Shown here piece by piece: positions 6,620 through 16,301 of a DNA stretch of 22,050 bases (position 1 is the first letter of the stretch; the number at the start of each line of letters is the position of its first letter). Source of the DNA: Marinosulfonomonas sp. PRT-SC04. GTDB lineage: Bacteria > Pseudomonadota > Alphaproteobacteria > Rhodobacterales > Rhodobacteraceae. Below the pieces are notes generated by a model that was not told the DNA's origin, did not search any database, and worked only from the letters and a program-made list of their open reading frames with translations. The translations under genes were made by a program, and so were the position numbers. The stretch lies in the NCBI GenBank assembly GCA_001321835.1, contig JPUR01000158.1, positions 1-22,050 of the forward strand, in the 5' to 3' direction.

Positions 6620-7150
6620 ATGTCTGATACCATTGATTATGGAAACCTGATGCATCGCGCGATGCGTTCGTTGATTAAAAATGTGCTGGATGGGATTGCC
6701 GCTGATGGCCTGCCCGGTCAGCACCACTTTTTCATCACCTTCAACACCATGCACCCCGATGTTGAAATCGCCGACTGGCTGTCTGATAGGTACCCCGGCG
6801 AGATGACCGTCGTGATCCAACACTGGTTTGACAATCTTGAGGTCACCGATGTGGGCTTTGCCATCACCTTGAATTTTGGCGACAATCCAGAGCCGCTGTA
6901 TATTCCCTATGAATCGATTGTCACATTTGTGGACCCCTCCGTTGAATTTGGCCTGCGTTTTGACAACAATGAAGACGACGATGAGGGCCATGACGCCGAA
7001 GTGATCCCGCTGGACACCAGCGCCAGTCATCAGGACCGCGGCCCCAAAACCACCGATGAGCAAGAGGTTCCCGAGGCGCCGATGATAGAGGCTGTCGAGG
7101 AAAAACCCAAAGATGCCGAGATCGTCAGCCTCGACAGTTTCCGCAAATAA
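6620..7150 (+). CDS. sspB: ClpXP adaptor SspB (alpha-type)
   Basis: 176-residue stringent-starvation-B family protein. It delivers tmRNA-tagged proteins to the ClpXP protease. The folded substrate-binding domain spans about residues 5-125, with NLMHRAMRSLIKNVL, GQHHFFITFNT, MTVVIQHWFDNL, FAITLNFG and LYIPYESIVTFVDPSVEFGL. A disordered acidic linker follows. The extreme C-terminus AEIVSLDSFRK is the short tail that docks on the ClpX zinc domain, matching the alphaproteobacterial form. GGGGCC lies upstream of the ATG at 6620. The gene follows chrA by 71 bases and lies about 2.7 kb from ssrA, whose ANDN tag start is the kind of sequence SspB recognises. Confidence 0.95.
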   Translation: MSDTIDYGNLMHRAMRSLIKNVLDGIAADGLPGQHHFFITFNTMHPDVEIADWLSDRYPGEMTVVIQHWFDNLEVTDVGFAITLNFGDNPEPLYIPYESIVTFVDPSVEFGLRFDNNEDDDEGHDAEVIPLDTSASHQDRGPKTTDEQEVPEAPMIEAVEEKPKDAEIVSLDSFRK

Positions 7151-7258
7151 CCCCCAAAATAGATCCACCTAATACGCCGCTAAATTTATCGAAACCTGCT
7201 TTGATCCGCAGGGCGATTGCGCTATGAAAGTGGCATTAGAAAATTTAGGAGTTGCCCG

Positions 7259-8661
<1,403 letters not shown>

Positions 8662-8662
<1 letters not shown>

Positions 8663-8856
8663 TGGCTGATATTGTAAACCTGAACCGCGCCCGAAAAACT
8701 CTGGCGCGGGAGGATGCCAAGGCGCAAGCTGACGCCAATGCCGTCAAATTTGGCCGCACCAAAGCCTCACGAATTGCCGAAGCCGCGCAGAGCGATATGG
8801 CGCGAAAAATGCTGGATCAACACGAGATGGACGGGCATGAAATGGGTGAGGAATGA
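8662..8856 (+). CDS. DUF4169 family small protein
   Basis: 64-residue, highly charged protein beginning MADIVNLNRARKTLAREDAK, with FGRTKASRIAEAA in the middle, matching the DUF4169 pattern (a short alphaproteobacterial family of unknown function). Predicted helical, with no membrane segment. Its ATG overlaps the fumC stop by one base and its own stop overlaps the next start as ATGA, so translation of all three genes is probably coupled. Function unknown. Confidence 0.85.
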
Positions 8857-9080
8857 ATGCACGCCCGAAAAAGCATTCCCTGACCTTAAAGGGGCATCGC
8901 ACCAGCGTGTCGCTTGAGAATGAGTTCTGGGATGCTTTTCGGGAGATTTCCAACGAAAAAGGGCTGCCAATAAACGTGTTGGCAGCCCAAATTGATGCAG
9001 ATCGTGGCATGGATGCGGGGCTTGCCTCGGCCATCAGAATTTATGTTTTACAGCACTATCGCCAAGAGAAATCTTTGTAA
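8853..9080 (+). CDS. Ribbon-helix-helix domain protein (RHH_4 type)
   Basis: 75 residues. A short strand, KHSLTLKGHRTSVSLENEFW, followed by two helices with DAFREISNEKGLPINVLAAQ and GLASAIRIYVLQHYR, fits the ribbon-helix-helix fold, in which the strand contacts DNA in a dimer. These proteins are common behind fumC and DUF4169 genes in Rhodobacteraceae and are sometimes misnamed arylsulfate sulfotransferase-related. The likely role is a small DNA-binding regulator with unknown target. The 4-base ATGA overlap with the preceding gene shows operon membership. Confidence 0.85.
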   Translation: MNARPKKHSLTLKGHRTSVSLENEFWDAFREISNEKGLPINVLAAQIDADRGMDAGLASAIRIYVLQHYRQEKSL

Positions 9081-9104
9081 GATTACTGATAAGATTACTG
9101 CGCA

Positions 9105-9121
9105 GATTTTTAGAAAAAATC
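9105..9121. terminator. Weak AT-rich stem between convergent genes
   Basis: GATTTTT (9105-9111), AGA loop, AAAAATC (9115-9121) form a 7-bp stem between the RHH gene (plus) and the P450 gene (minus). It is A/T-rich and so weak as an RNA hairpin, but it could act on both strands. Two copies of AAGATTACTG lie just upstream (about 9079-9100). Confidence 0.3.
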
Positions 9122-9130
9122 GTGCCCCAC

Positions 9131-10498
9131 CTAGTCGCGCGCAGTGACCTTCAACCAAATCCCGTCCTTTGAACGCAGTGTCAGATGCGCAATCGGCACC
9201 GCAGGTCGATCTTTCACCAGCTCAAACCGAAAGCTGCGCACCAACATCGACAAAATCAACGGCCCCTCAAGCATAGCAAATCCCGAACCGGGGCAAACCC
9301 GTGGTCCCGCCGAAAACGGAATATAGGCATCGCGCATGCACTGCTTACCCTCGGGGGTGTGAAAACGGGTCGGGTCAAACTCATCTGGGCGATCCCAGAT
9401 TTTGGTGTGCCTATGCAAATGCCACGCCGACAGCACGATTTGCGAGCCTTTTTTGATGTCACGATCACGAAACCGCACAGGGCATGCGGCCTCGCGCACG
9501 GTGGCTGGTACCGGCGGGTACAGGCGCATGGTTTCCCGAAACACATCGCGCGAAATCCGCAGCTTGCTGACCGCCGAAAAGTACGGTTTTTCAGGATCGA
9601 TCACCTTCAATGCCTCAGCTGCCAATTTGTCCTGCCACTCGGGATACAGCGCCAACATATAAAGCGACCACGCCAAGGCCGAGGCGCTGGTTTCATGGCC
9701 CGCCAAGAAGAAAATCGCCACCTGATCGACCATTTCTTCGGTGTCAAAACACTGGCCGGTTTCAGGGTCCGGCGTGGTCATGATTTTGGTGGCCAAATCA
9801 TCAGGTGCTGTGCCCGCCTCAATCTCTGCGCGCCGATCCGATGTCAATTTTCGGATCAAACCACGAATAACTTTGGCGGCTTTTTGGCTGCGTTTGGTGT
9901 TAAACTGCGGCAACCATTTGGCGCGGGGAAACAGCGCCGACATATTAACCAACGGCATCGAGCGCTGGTAATCTTTGAACTCGTTAAACACACCGGCAGC
10001 GGTTGCATCCGTGATCGGCAATGAAAACAAAGTGCGAAAAATCACATCCGCCGCCACATGCGAGGTCACGCTCTCGATCTCAACGGGAGCGCCATCAGCC
10101 TGTTTTTTCAAACGATCAACCGCATCAACCGCTGAATCCCACATTTTAGGGAACACTTCACGCAAACGTCCGCCCTCAAATGCCGGGTCAATAATGCGGC
10201 GCTGGTGCTTCCAATCCTCGCCACTGGACAAAAACAACGAATTGCCCAGCAAAGAGGACAGCCCACCGCGAATACGGCTCGATTTCGGAAATGTAGTCAG
10301 GCTTTCGGCCAGCACCCGCTTTACCAGCGCAGGCTCATTCACCATATAAGATCTGAAAAACGGGGTGCGGAATTCGGCCATCCACGCGCCATACAGATGC
10401 TCGGGTTGGGCCGACAGAATATCCTTACGAAACAGTTTGGCGTGCTGCCAAAGCGATACGTTTCGGGGGCGAGATTTGGGTTTTGGCGGTAAGGTCAT
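9131..10498 (-). CDS. Cytochrome P450
   Basis: 455-residue P450 with all core motifs: C-helix WKHQRR (96-101), I-helix oxygen-activation AGHETS (266-271), K-helix ETMR (E322, R325), and heme-binding FSAGPRVCPG with the thiolate ligand Cys402. It has no N-terminal membrane anchor and no fused reductase, so it is a soluble monooxygenase needing external ferredoxin or flavodoxin partners, none of which lie in the window. The overall pattern (FPKS, LGNSLFLSSGEDWKHQRR, IIDPAF) is close to CYP families that act on fatty acids or other hydrophobic substrates; the substrate is unknown. Its ATG overlaps the stop of the upstream membrane hydrolase-like gene by four bases, so the two are co-translated. 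Confidence 0.93.
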   Translation of the reverse strand: MTLPPKPKSRPRNVSLWQHAKLFRKDILSAQPEHLYGAWMAEFRTPFFRSYMVNEPALVKRVLAESLTTFPKSSRIRGGLSSLLGNSLFLSSGEDWKHQRRIIDPAFEGGRLREVFPKMWDSAVDAVDRLKKQADGAPVEIESVTSHVAADVIFRTLFSLPITDATAAGVFNEFKDYQRSMPLVNMSALFPRAKWLPQFNTKRSQKAAKVIRGLIRKLTSDRRAEIEAGTAPDDLATKIMTTPDPETGQCFDTEEMVDQVAIFFLAGHETSASALAWSLYMLALYPEWQDKLAAEALKVIDPEKPYFSAVSKLRISRDVFRETMRLYPPVPATVREAACPVRFRDRDIKKGSQIVLSAWHLHRHTKIWDRPDEFDPTRFHTPEGKQCMRDAYIPFSAGPRVCPGSGFAMLEGPLILSMLVRSFRFELVKDRPAVPIAHLTLRSKDGIWLKVTARD

Positions 10499-11748
10499 GG
10501 GGCAACCGATGTGTAGGCCGACGCGGCAACATCAATGCGTGATTTTGACGGTTGCCGATCTTTATAACGGGCTTGCAGGGTTTGCGCCCCTGCGGTGATT
10601 TGGAAATAATCATAATCGCCGGGCAGATCAAAGGCACACATATATTGAAAGTGCAGCCGGAAAAATTTCCAACGCAATTCGGCCCAGCGTTTGGGTGATA
10701 ACGTTTGGGAAAACGCCGCCGAGACCACCAGCGGCCAGCGTTTATTTTCCAGCGCCACCCCTGAGACAGCCACCGGATCACACAGCGCAAACGCGCAGCC
10801 ATCGCCGGGGGCGGTGACATCAATCCATGTCAGCTCGTCTCGCATCGACAGGTACTGTAAATCGGCCCGCAACCGGTAGGCCCGTGGCAGGAACGACACC
10901 ATCGGCACCACCTGCCCCAGCGTTAAAAACGCCAATTCCGGGCCGTCTTCATCCACGGCACCTGCACGGATTAAATCGGCCAAAACCGACACGCCGATAT
11001 GCGCACCCGAGGAATGACCGACCACCAGAACCTCGTCGACATCACTGCTTAAAGCCTCGGAAATTTCCGCGCCGAACTCGGCCATCCGCGTTTCAAGCTC
11101 TGGCGGGTTTTCCCCCTTGGAACGGGCCTCGTAGGCGTAATCATGCATCAGATAATAGGCGAACAGCTTGTTATCAATCTTGCGAAACCATCGCAGAATG
11201 ACCGCAATCAGCGGTAATGCCAAGGCCCATCCAAACAGCCGCGCCACGATAGGCCAATCGACCAATAGATTGATGCCTTTGGCAACATTTGCCCCGACGA
11301 ACCACGCGACCAGCACCGCCAAAAGCAACTGCAACAGCAACATGCCAATCGGGTAAAGCGCAGCGATCACCGGCCCCTTTCGCAGCCACATCAAGCGGCG
11401 CAAAGCCCCCGAGGCGATATAAATCCACGCCGTGCGGGCCAGCACCAGATAGGTTTGCGGAATGTTCAAATCCATTGATGTTTTGACAATATCGGACCAG
11501 ACCAAAACCTCAAAATCGGCCTCGGTACGGGCACCATCAATCATCCCCTCAACATGCCAACCATAGCGCCCGCCGCGAGATTTTGGGCCTTGCTTTGGCG
11601 TCAACTCAATCTTGTATCCGGAAATATCAGCCTGATCTGCGCCCTCTTTGCGGTACAGCTCGCGGTACCGACGCGGATGAATCGGATCATAACCGGGAAT
11701 GTAAAATACCCGACGTTTGGAAACTGTGTGTTCATCAAGCTGCATCAT
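10495..11748 (-). CDS. Membrane-anchored alpha/beta-hydrolase-like protein, function unknown
   Basis: About 417 residues. The N-terminal part has RRVFYIPGYDPIHPRRYREL (12-31), typical of hydrolase-type proteins that start with a strand and a GYD/oxyanion-like turn. Two hydrophobic segments follow at about 125-151 and 167-187. The soluble part then carries DEVLVVGHSSGAHIGVSVLA with a GxSxG nucleophile elbow (Ser246), a possible acid around Asp310 (TWIDVTAPGDG) and candidate His366. The insertion of two membrane helices inside the hydrolase-like fold is unusual. The start is ATG 11748 or the next codon, 11745; GAGG lies better spaced for 11745. It is translationally coupled to the P450 gene. 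It may process a lipid or ester substrate or product of the P450; that is inference. Confidence 0.8.
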   Translation of the reverse strand: MMQLDEHTVSKRRVFYIPGYDPIHPRRYRELYRKEGADQADISGYKIELTPKQGPKSRGGRYGWHVEGMIDGARTEADFEVLVWSDIVKTSMDLNIPQTYLVLARTAWIYIASGALRRLMWLRKGPVIAALYPIGMLLLQLLLAVLVAWFVGANVAKGINLLVDWPIVARLFGWALALPLIAVILRWFRKIDNKLFAYYLMHDYAYEARSKGENPPELETRMAEFGAEISEALSSDVDEVLVVGHSSGAHIGVSVLADLIRAGAVDEDGPELAFLTLGQVVPMVSFLPRAYRLRADLQYLSMRDELTWIDVTAPGDGCAFALCDPVAVSGVALENKRWPLVVSAAFSQTLSPKRWAELRWKFFRLHFQYMCAFDLPGDYDYFQITAGAQTLQARYKDRQPSKSRIDVAASAYTSVAP

Positions 11749-11806
11749 CGACCTCGTTACGTAACATGTGCAGTTTAACGAAAGAATTTGACAAAACTAG
11801 GACCCG

Positions 11807-12559
11807 TTAGCCGATTGCGCCAAGCACTGGAAATACTTCGAGCAACCAGAAGGAAAATGCGCTGAAGGCGCCGGTCAAAAGCGCGATCCCGACGATGACC
11901 AGCAGCACGCCCATTGATTTTTCGATCAAACCCATATGGCGCTTCAAACGGTTCATGATGCCAACAGCCCGCTGGATGAAAATGGCTGCAAGCAGGAAAG
12001 GAATGCCCAGGCCAAACGCGTAAACCGCCAGCAAAGCGGTGCCGCGCACAACAGATGCTTCAGACGCTGCCATTGACAGGATCGCGCCCAATTGCGGGCC
12101 AATGCACGGGGTCCAGCCAAAGGCAAATGCCAGCCCCAAAATATAGGCACCAAAGGCCGAACCGCCCCGATCACCTGCATCCAGCCGCGCATCGCGATCC
12201 AGAAACCCAATGCGAAAGATACCAAGGAAATGCAGCCCGAACAGGATAATCACACCACCTGAGACTTTGGCAAAAATGTCTTGGTATTGCAGAAAAATTG
12301 TGCCGAACAATGAGGCCGTGAACCCCAGTAGCAAAAAGATCGTCGACAGGCCCATCACAAAGAACAAAGCCGGCACAATCGCACCACCACGTTTGCCGGC
12401 ATCATCGGTCATTTCGTTCATCGTCATGCCGCCCATATAGGCCAGATAGGGCGGCACAATCGGCAACACGCAAGGTGATAAAAACGAAAACAATCCCGCC
12501 AACAGCGCGACAAACATAGCGGGCAACAGGCTCGCGTCGATGATTTCAATGCCAAACAT
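11807..12559 (-). CDS. ccdA: Cytochrome c biogenesis / thiol-disulfide transmembrane protein CcdA
   Basis: 250-residue DsbD-transmembrane-domain protein with six hydrophobic segments. Its two redox cysteines are in FLSPCVLPIVPP (Cys30) and GWTPCIGPQLGA (Cys152), the paired motifs of CcdA. CcdA carries electrons from cytoplasmic thioredoxin across the inner membrane to periplasmic thioredoxin-like proteins, keeping apocytochrome c and other thiols reduced. GAGGCAG upstream of the ATG at 12559 is a fair ribosome-binding site. It is divergent from the TusA-like gene, 112 bases away, and follows the hydrolase/P450 pair's strand, but with 58 bases between, so co-transcription is uncertain. Confidence 0.93.
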   Translation of the reverse strand: MFGIEIIDASLLPAMFVALLAGLFSFLSPCVLPIVPPYLAYMGGMTMNEMTDDAGKRGGAIVPALFFVMGLSTIFLLLGFTASLFGTIFLQYQDIFAKVSGGVIILFGLHFLGIFRIGFLDRDARLDAGDRGGSAFGAYILGLAFAFGWTPCIGPQLGAILSMAASEASVVRGTALLAVYAFGLGIPFLLAAIFIQRAVGIMNRLKRHMGLIEKSMGVLLVIVGIALLTGAFSAFSFWLLEVFPVLGAIG

Positions 12560-12671
12560 AATTCTGCCTCTAGACTCGTTTCGTTCTGTCTACGCCACTG
12601 CATCGTAAAGGTCACCTGTCGCAATGTCACATTCGCGTGGACTTGTGTGAAATCGCGGCCTATTCAACAGC

Positions 12672-12899
12672 ATGGATATTGCTGAAGAAATTGACGCTCT
12701 AGGATTGTTGTGCCCGCTGCCGGTGCTGCGTCTTCGCAAACGCTTGCAGGGGCATGTTTCGGGGGCTGTGGTGCGCTTGCTGGCCGATGATCCGGCCGCG
12801 ATCATTGATGTGGCGCATTTTTGCAACGAGCAAGGCCATCAGTTGTTGAGCGATACCGATCTGAAGCACGGCCGCGCCTATCTGGTGCGCAAAGCCTAG
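12672..12899 (+). CDS. tusA: TusA/SirA-family sulfur carrier protein
   Basis: 75 residues with the family motif LCPLPVLRLRK at about 13-23 (Cys14-Pro-Leu-Pro), the cysteine that carries persulfide sulfur. The remaining AVVRLLADDPAAIIDVAHFC and GHQLL blocks fit the TusA two-layer alpha/beta fold. Members pass sulfur in tRNA 2-thiouridine formation, in sulfur oxidation or in cofactor synthesis; which applies here is not shown. No Shine-Dalgarno sequence is obvious before the ATG at 12672. It lies divergent to ccdA, and both concern thiols, but no common regulatory site is evident. The symbol is by family. Confidence 0.88.
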   Translation: MDIAEEIDALGLLCPLPVLRLRKRLQGHVSGAVVRLLADDPAAIIDVAHFCNEQGHQLLSDTDLKHGRAYLVRKA

Positions 12900-12994
12900 C
12901 CAAAGATCAAACACAGGCCACCGACTGATGTTTGGAAAAGCCGCGCCGCCGCGCCGCAATGCCGATATAATCAAGTGTTGTTAAATCCGTGCTG

Positions 12995-13003
12995 CCCCCC
13001 CCC
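12995..13003 (+). repeat. Homopolymer tract of nine C
   Basis: Nine consecutive C lie in the 180-base gap between the TusA-like gene and rne. No gene reads through it, so length changes would have no coding effect. Confidence 0.7.
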
Positions 13004-13023
13004 ATCATCCTGGCGGAAACGCA

Positions 13024-13055
13024 AAATGTCGGCGCACCTTCGCGCGCCGACATTT
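13024..13055. terminator. Strong bidirectional terminator between rne and the TusA-like gene
   Basis: AAATGTCGGCGC (13024-13035) and GCGCCGACATTT (13044-13055) are perfect 12-bp inverted repeats with an 8-base loop. On the minus strand the stem is followed by TTTTGCGTTT-like sequence, fitting an end for rne. It would equally stop plus-strand transcripts from the TusA-like gene. Confidence 0.75.
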
Positions 13056-13079
13056 AATGTATTGATTTAACATCCAACC

Positions 13080-15920
13080 TTAACGGCGGAGTGACCACCA
13101 GCCTTTTTTCTTAGGCGCCTCCGATTTGGTATCGGGTTTTGGCTCAGGTTTAGGAACCGGTTTTGGCTCTTCAACCGGCTCTGACGCCACTGGAGCTGGT
13201 GTGGCAACCTCAGTCACTGGTGCTGCTGGTTTTTCCACCTTGGCCTCAACCTTGACCTCAGATTTGGCAGCAGGCTTGCGGCGTGTGCGTTTTTTAGGCG
13301 CTGGCTTTTCTTCGGCGGTCTCAGATGTCTCGGCCGTTTGGGATTTTGCCGCTTCAGTCATTGCCTTGGTGGTTTTAGCCGGTGTTTTGCGACGCCGCAC
13401 AACCTTTTTCTTCGGCGCCTCAACCGTGTCGTCTTTGGTCTCTTGCGCTACGGCATCCGACGTTTCAGCCTCAACAGCATCCGCATCAACCTTTTTCGCA
13501 GATTTACGTGGTGCCCGTTTGCGTGGTGCGCGTTTGGGTTTCGCCTCAGCTGTTTCATCAGAGGTTTTAGTCTCAACTGCATTTTCCGCAGTCGGTTTCT
13601 CAGCGGTTTTTTCTTCAGCAGGCATCGCTTCGATCTCAGGTTTCACACCCTCTTCAGAGTCAGTCTGCTCAGACGCATCCTTGGCGTCTTCGCCATTTTG
13701 TTGCTGGTCTTCACCACCATTGTCACCACCACGGCCGCGACGACGACGACGACGACGACGACGGCGTTTTTTGGGCTGCTGCTCATCGCCAGTCTCTGGT
13801 TGAGGCTGGGCCTCAGACTCGGTGGTCGCAGGCACATTATCCGAAGCATTCTGGCTCTCGTTCTCCTGCTCCTGCTCGGCCACGGCCTCATCAATCCCAT
13901 CCATAATCGAAGCATCCACCGACACCACAGCGGCGGCCGGCTTCACCACACGACTGGCGGTTTTAAACTTCTCGATCGAGAAATCAGGGCTGATCAGGAA
14001 CGGATCGGCCTCGATGCGCACCGACATGCCATAGCGGGCTTCGATCTGGGCAATATGCTCGCGCTTGTTGTTCATCAGATAGTTGGTGATGCCAACCGGC
14101 GCCTTCAACAGCACCTCGCGAGAGCGCTTGCGAGTGCCCTCTTCTTCCAACTGACGCAGGATCGACAGGGCCAGGTTTTCATCCGAGCGGATCAGGCCGG
14201 TGCCATGACAATGCGAGCAAGGCTGGGTGGTGGCCTCGATCATGCCGGGGCGCAGGCGTTGGCGCGACATTTCCATCAAACCAAAGCCGGAAATCCGACC
14301 AACCTGAATGCGGGCACGGTCGTCTTTCAACCGGTCCTTCAGGCGTTTCTCAACCGCGATATTGTTGCGGCGCTCGTCCATGTCGATGTAATCAATCACA
14401 ATCAGACCGGCCAAATCACGCAGACGCAATTGGCGGGCCACCTCATCAGAGGCTTCCAAATTGGTTTTCAGCGCGGTGTCCTCGATGCTGCCCTCTTTGG
14501 TCGAGCGACCAGAGTTTACATCGATCGCCACCAGTGCCTCGGTGATGCCAATAACAATATAGCCACCAGATTTCAGCTGCACGGTCGGGTTGAACATTCC
14601 GGCCAGGTAGCCTTCGACCTGAAAACGGGCAAACAGCGGCATGGTGTCGGTGTAATGCTTCACGTTTTTGGCGTGCGACGGCATGATCATTTTCATGAAG
14701 TCCTTGGCCACGCGGTAGCCCGCCTCGCCCTCGATCAACACTTCGTCGATGTCGCTGTTATAGAGATCGCGGATCGAGCGTTTGATCAAATCGCCTTCTT
14801 CATAGATTTTTGCAGGCGCATTAGAGGCCAGTGTCAGCGAGCGGATTTGCTCCCACAGACGTTGCAGATATTCATAATCACGCTTGATTTCGGTCTTGGT
14901 GCGCTTGGCGCCTGCCGTGCGCACGATCAGGCCTGCGCCTTGCGGCACATCAATTTCGTTGGCGATGGCTTTTAGTTTCTTGCGATCCACCACATTGGTG
15001 ATTTTACGCGAGATCCCACCACCGCGCGCAGTGTTTGGCATCAAGACGCAATAGCGACCGGCCAGCGACAGATATGTGGTCAGAGCAGCGCCTTTGTTGC
15101 CGCGCTCTTCTTTGACAACCTGCACCAAAAGGATTTGGCGAACTTTCACCACTTCCTGAATTTTATAGCGGCGCGGGCGAGGTTTGCGGGGGGGGCGAAT
15201 GTCTTCGGGCGCGTCATCATCGGCAACCGATTCTATCTGGTCATCCTTTTCAGAGGCGTCCAGCGGGCTATCATCGCCATCATCTTCAGAAACGGCATCT
15301 TCAAGCGCGTCATCTCCAGCATCCGCATCAGCCATATCATCGACAACAGTCTCGGCTTCAGCCTCATCTGTCGGGGCATTTGGCGCATCATCTTTTGGCG
15401 AATCGGCACCTGCCTCGGGGGTCTCGACTGGTGTTTTGCCAACCAGAACCATTGGCGAGGAACCTTCATCGCTATCACCGTCAAGATCAACAATATCCAT
15501 GCCAGAAACACTATCGGCATCCACAGCTTTGGTCTCGACCGCATCCTCGGATTTAACATCCTCGGCTTTGGGGCGTGAACGGCGCGAACGGCGGCGCTTT
15601 GGCTTGTCGTCTTCCTTGGCCATCGCCTCGGCATAGGCGCGTTCTTCTTCCATCAGCGCCTCGCGGTCGGCGACTGGAATTTGGTAATAGTCAGGGTGGA
15701 TTTCCGAAAACGCCAAGAAACCATGCCGGTTTCCGCCGTAATCAATGAACGCCGCCTGCAGCGCCGGCTCGACCCGTGTAACTTTTGCTAGATATATATT
15801 GCCAGCAAGCTGGCGTTTATTTTCGGATTCAAAGTCAAATTCCTCAACTTTGGTTCCATCAACGACCACAACGCGAGTTTCCTCTGCGTGGGTCGCGTCG
15901 ATAAGCATCTTTTTAGCCAT
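13080..15920 (-). CDS. rne: Ribonuclease E
   Basis: 946 residues. RNase E makes the main endonucleolytic cuts in mRNA decay and in rRNA/tRNA processing, and scaffolds the degradosome. The N-terminal S1 region starts MAKKMLIDATHAEETRVVVV and is split by a roughly 170-residue acidic insertion (about 85-255), as in alphaproteobacterial homologues. The catalytic DNase I-like part has AIDVNSG (near 464) and IVIDYIDMDERR with the metal-binding aspartates. CSHCHGTG (near 568) supplies the zinc-link cysteines. The C-terminal 280 residues are disordered, alternating acidic Glu/Ala and Lys/Arg-Pro patches, with a run of ten arginines and repeated KKRTRRK/KRAPRK blocks. The 15920 ATG matches the family N-terminus; a start five codons upstream is possible. 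The gene has a long leader. Confidence 0.96.
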   Translation of the reverse strand: MAKKMLIDATHAEETRVVVVDGTKVEEFDFESENKRQLAGNIYLAKVTRVEPALQAAFIDYGGNRHGFLAFSEIHPDYYQIPVADREALMEEERAYAEAMAKEDDKPKRRRSRRSRPKAEDVKSEDAVETKAVDADSVSGMDIVDLDGDSDEGSSPMVLVGKTPVETPEAGADSPKDDAPNAPTDEAEAETVVDDMADADAGDDALEDAVSEDDGDDSPLDASEKDDQIESVADDDAPEDIRPPRKPRPRRYKIQEVVKVRQILLVQVVKEERGNKGAALTTYLSLAGRYCVLMPNTARGGGISRKITNVVDRKKLKAIANEIDVPQGAGLIVRTAGAKRTKTEIKRDYEYLQRLWEQIRSLTLASNAPAKIYEEGDLIKRSIRDLYNSDIDEVLIEGEAGYRVAKDFMKMIMPSHAKNVKHYTDTMPLFARFQVEGYLAGMFNPTVQLKSGGYIVIGITEALVAIDVNSGRSTKEGSIEDTALKTNLEASDEVARQLRLRDLAGLIVIDYIDMDERRNNIAVEKRLKDRLKDDRARIQVGRISGFGLMEMSRQRLRPGMIEATTQPCSHCHGTGLIRSDENLALSILRQLEEEGTRKRSREVLLKAPVGITNYLMNNKREHIAQIEARYGMSVRIEADPFLISPDFSIEKFKTASRVVKPAAAVVSVDASIMDGIDEAVAEQEQENESQNASDNVPATTESEAQPQPETGDEQQPKKRRRRRRRRRRGRGGDNGGEDQQQNGEDAKDASEQTDSEEGVKPEIEAMPAEEKTAEKPTAENAVETKTSDETAEAKPKRAPRKRAPRKSAKKVDADAVEAETSDAVAQETKDDTVEAPKKKVVRRRKTPAKTTKAMTEAAKSQTAETSETAEEKPAPKKRTRRKPAAKSEVKVEAKVEKPAAPVTEVATPAPVASEPVEEPKPVPKPEPKPDTKSEAPKKKGWWSLRR
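13738..13761 (+). repeat. (CGA)8 trinucleotide repeat inside rne
   Basis: Eight perfect CGA units on the plus strand read as CGT codons in rne, encoding most of an uninterrupted arginine run in the disordered C-terminal scaffold. The reading frame is kept whatever the repeat number. Confidence 0.85.
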
Positions 15921-15951
15921 GTTTTCTCTTTGCACCGCGGCAATAATATAG

Positions 15952-15969
15952 GCGCCCCCGGAGGGGCAC
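15952..15969 (-). promoter_or_regulatory. Stable hairpin in the rne leader
   Basis: On the minus strand GTGCCCC-TCCG-GGGGCGC forms a 7-bp GC-rich stem (one G-U) with a tetraloop, ending about 32 bases upstream of the rne ATG. Such a structure could affect translation or be an RNase E cleavage landmark for feedback control. Confidence 0.4.
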
Positions 15970-16272
15970 TTGATTGCAGGGGGTGACTTGTAAGGGCGAA
16001 AATGGACACGTCAGACATGCGCAGGCCGGCCAAATTGGCCCCTGTTGCAGTTTCTGATATTTTTTCGCGTCGCATCGCGTTTCTATTCTCCGAGCGCCAA
16101 AACTGCGCCCCTAAATTAAGCCCCGCCGGTAAAGGTATTCGGGCAAATCTCCGGTCTTTCGACCCAATCGGTCTGTTCATTCGGAAGCAGTTGTTTTTCT
16201 GCAGGGCCTCGGGAACAGCGAAACTTTATATCAGCAACTCTGCTGCTGTCGCGCAGGTTGCCTTAAGATTGA

Positions 16273-16301
16273 ACATAAGGGCGATGGGGGGCTAATTACA
16301 A
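16273..16301 (-). promoter_or_regulatory. Possible promoter for rne
   Basis: On the minus strand TTGTAA (16301-16296) and TTATGT (16278-16273) are spaced by 17 bases. This would give a leader of roughly 345 bases. The -10 match is modest and no other support is available. Confidence 0.25.

Noticed and set aside
9079..9100. Two copies of AAGATTACTG as a possible repeat array
   Set aside because: Only two short copies with no further units; no CRISPR-like spacing.
9185..10024. 279-codon plus-strand open frame opposite the P450
   Set aside because: Basic, His/Gln-rich shadow of a gene with all P450 motifs.
12995..13003. Nine-C tract as a phase-variation switch
   Set aside because: It is not in a coding region and lies downstream of the TusA-like gene and beyond the rne terminator, so it would control nothing visible.
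13338..14975. 545-codon plus-strand open frame opposite rne
   Set aside because: Antisense shadow of the conserved RNase E gene, with a His/Arg/Phe-rich nonsense composition and no ribosome-binding site.
16002..16295. 97-codon plus-strand open frame between rne and dctD
   Set aside because: No ribosome-binding site and no recognisable pattern; it lies in the expected leader of rne.
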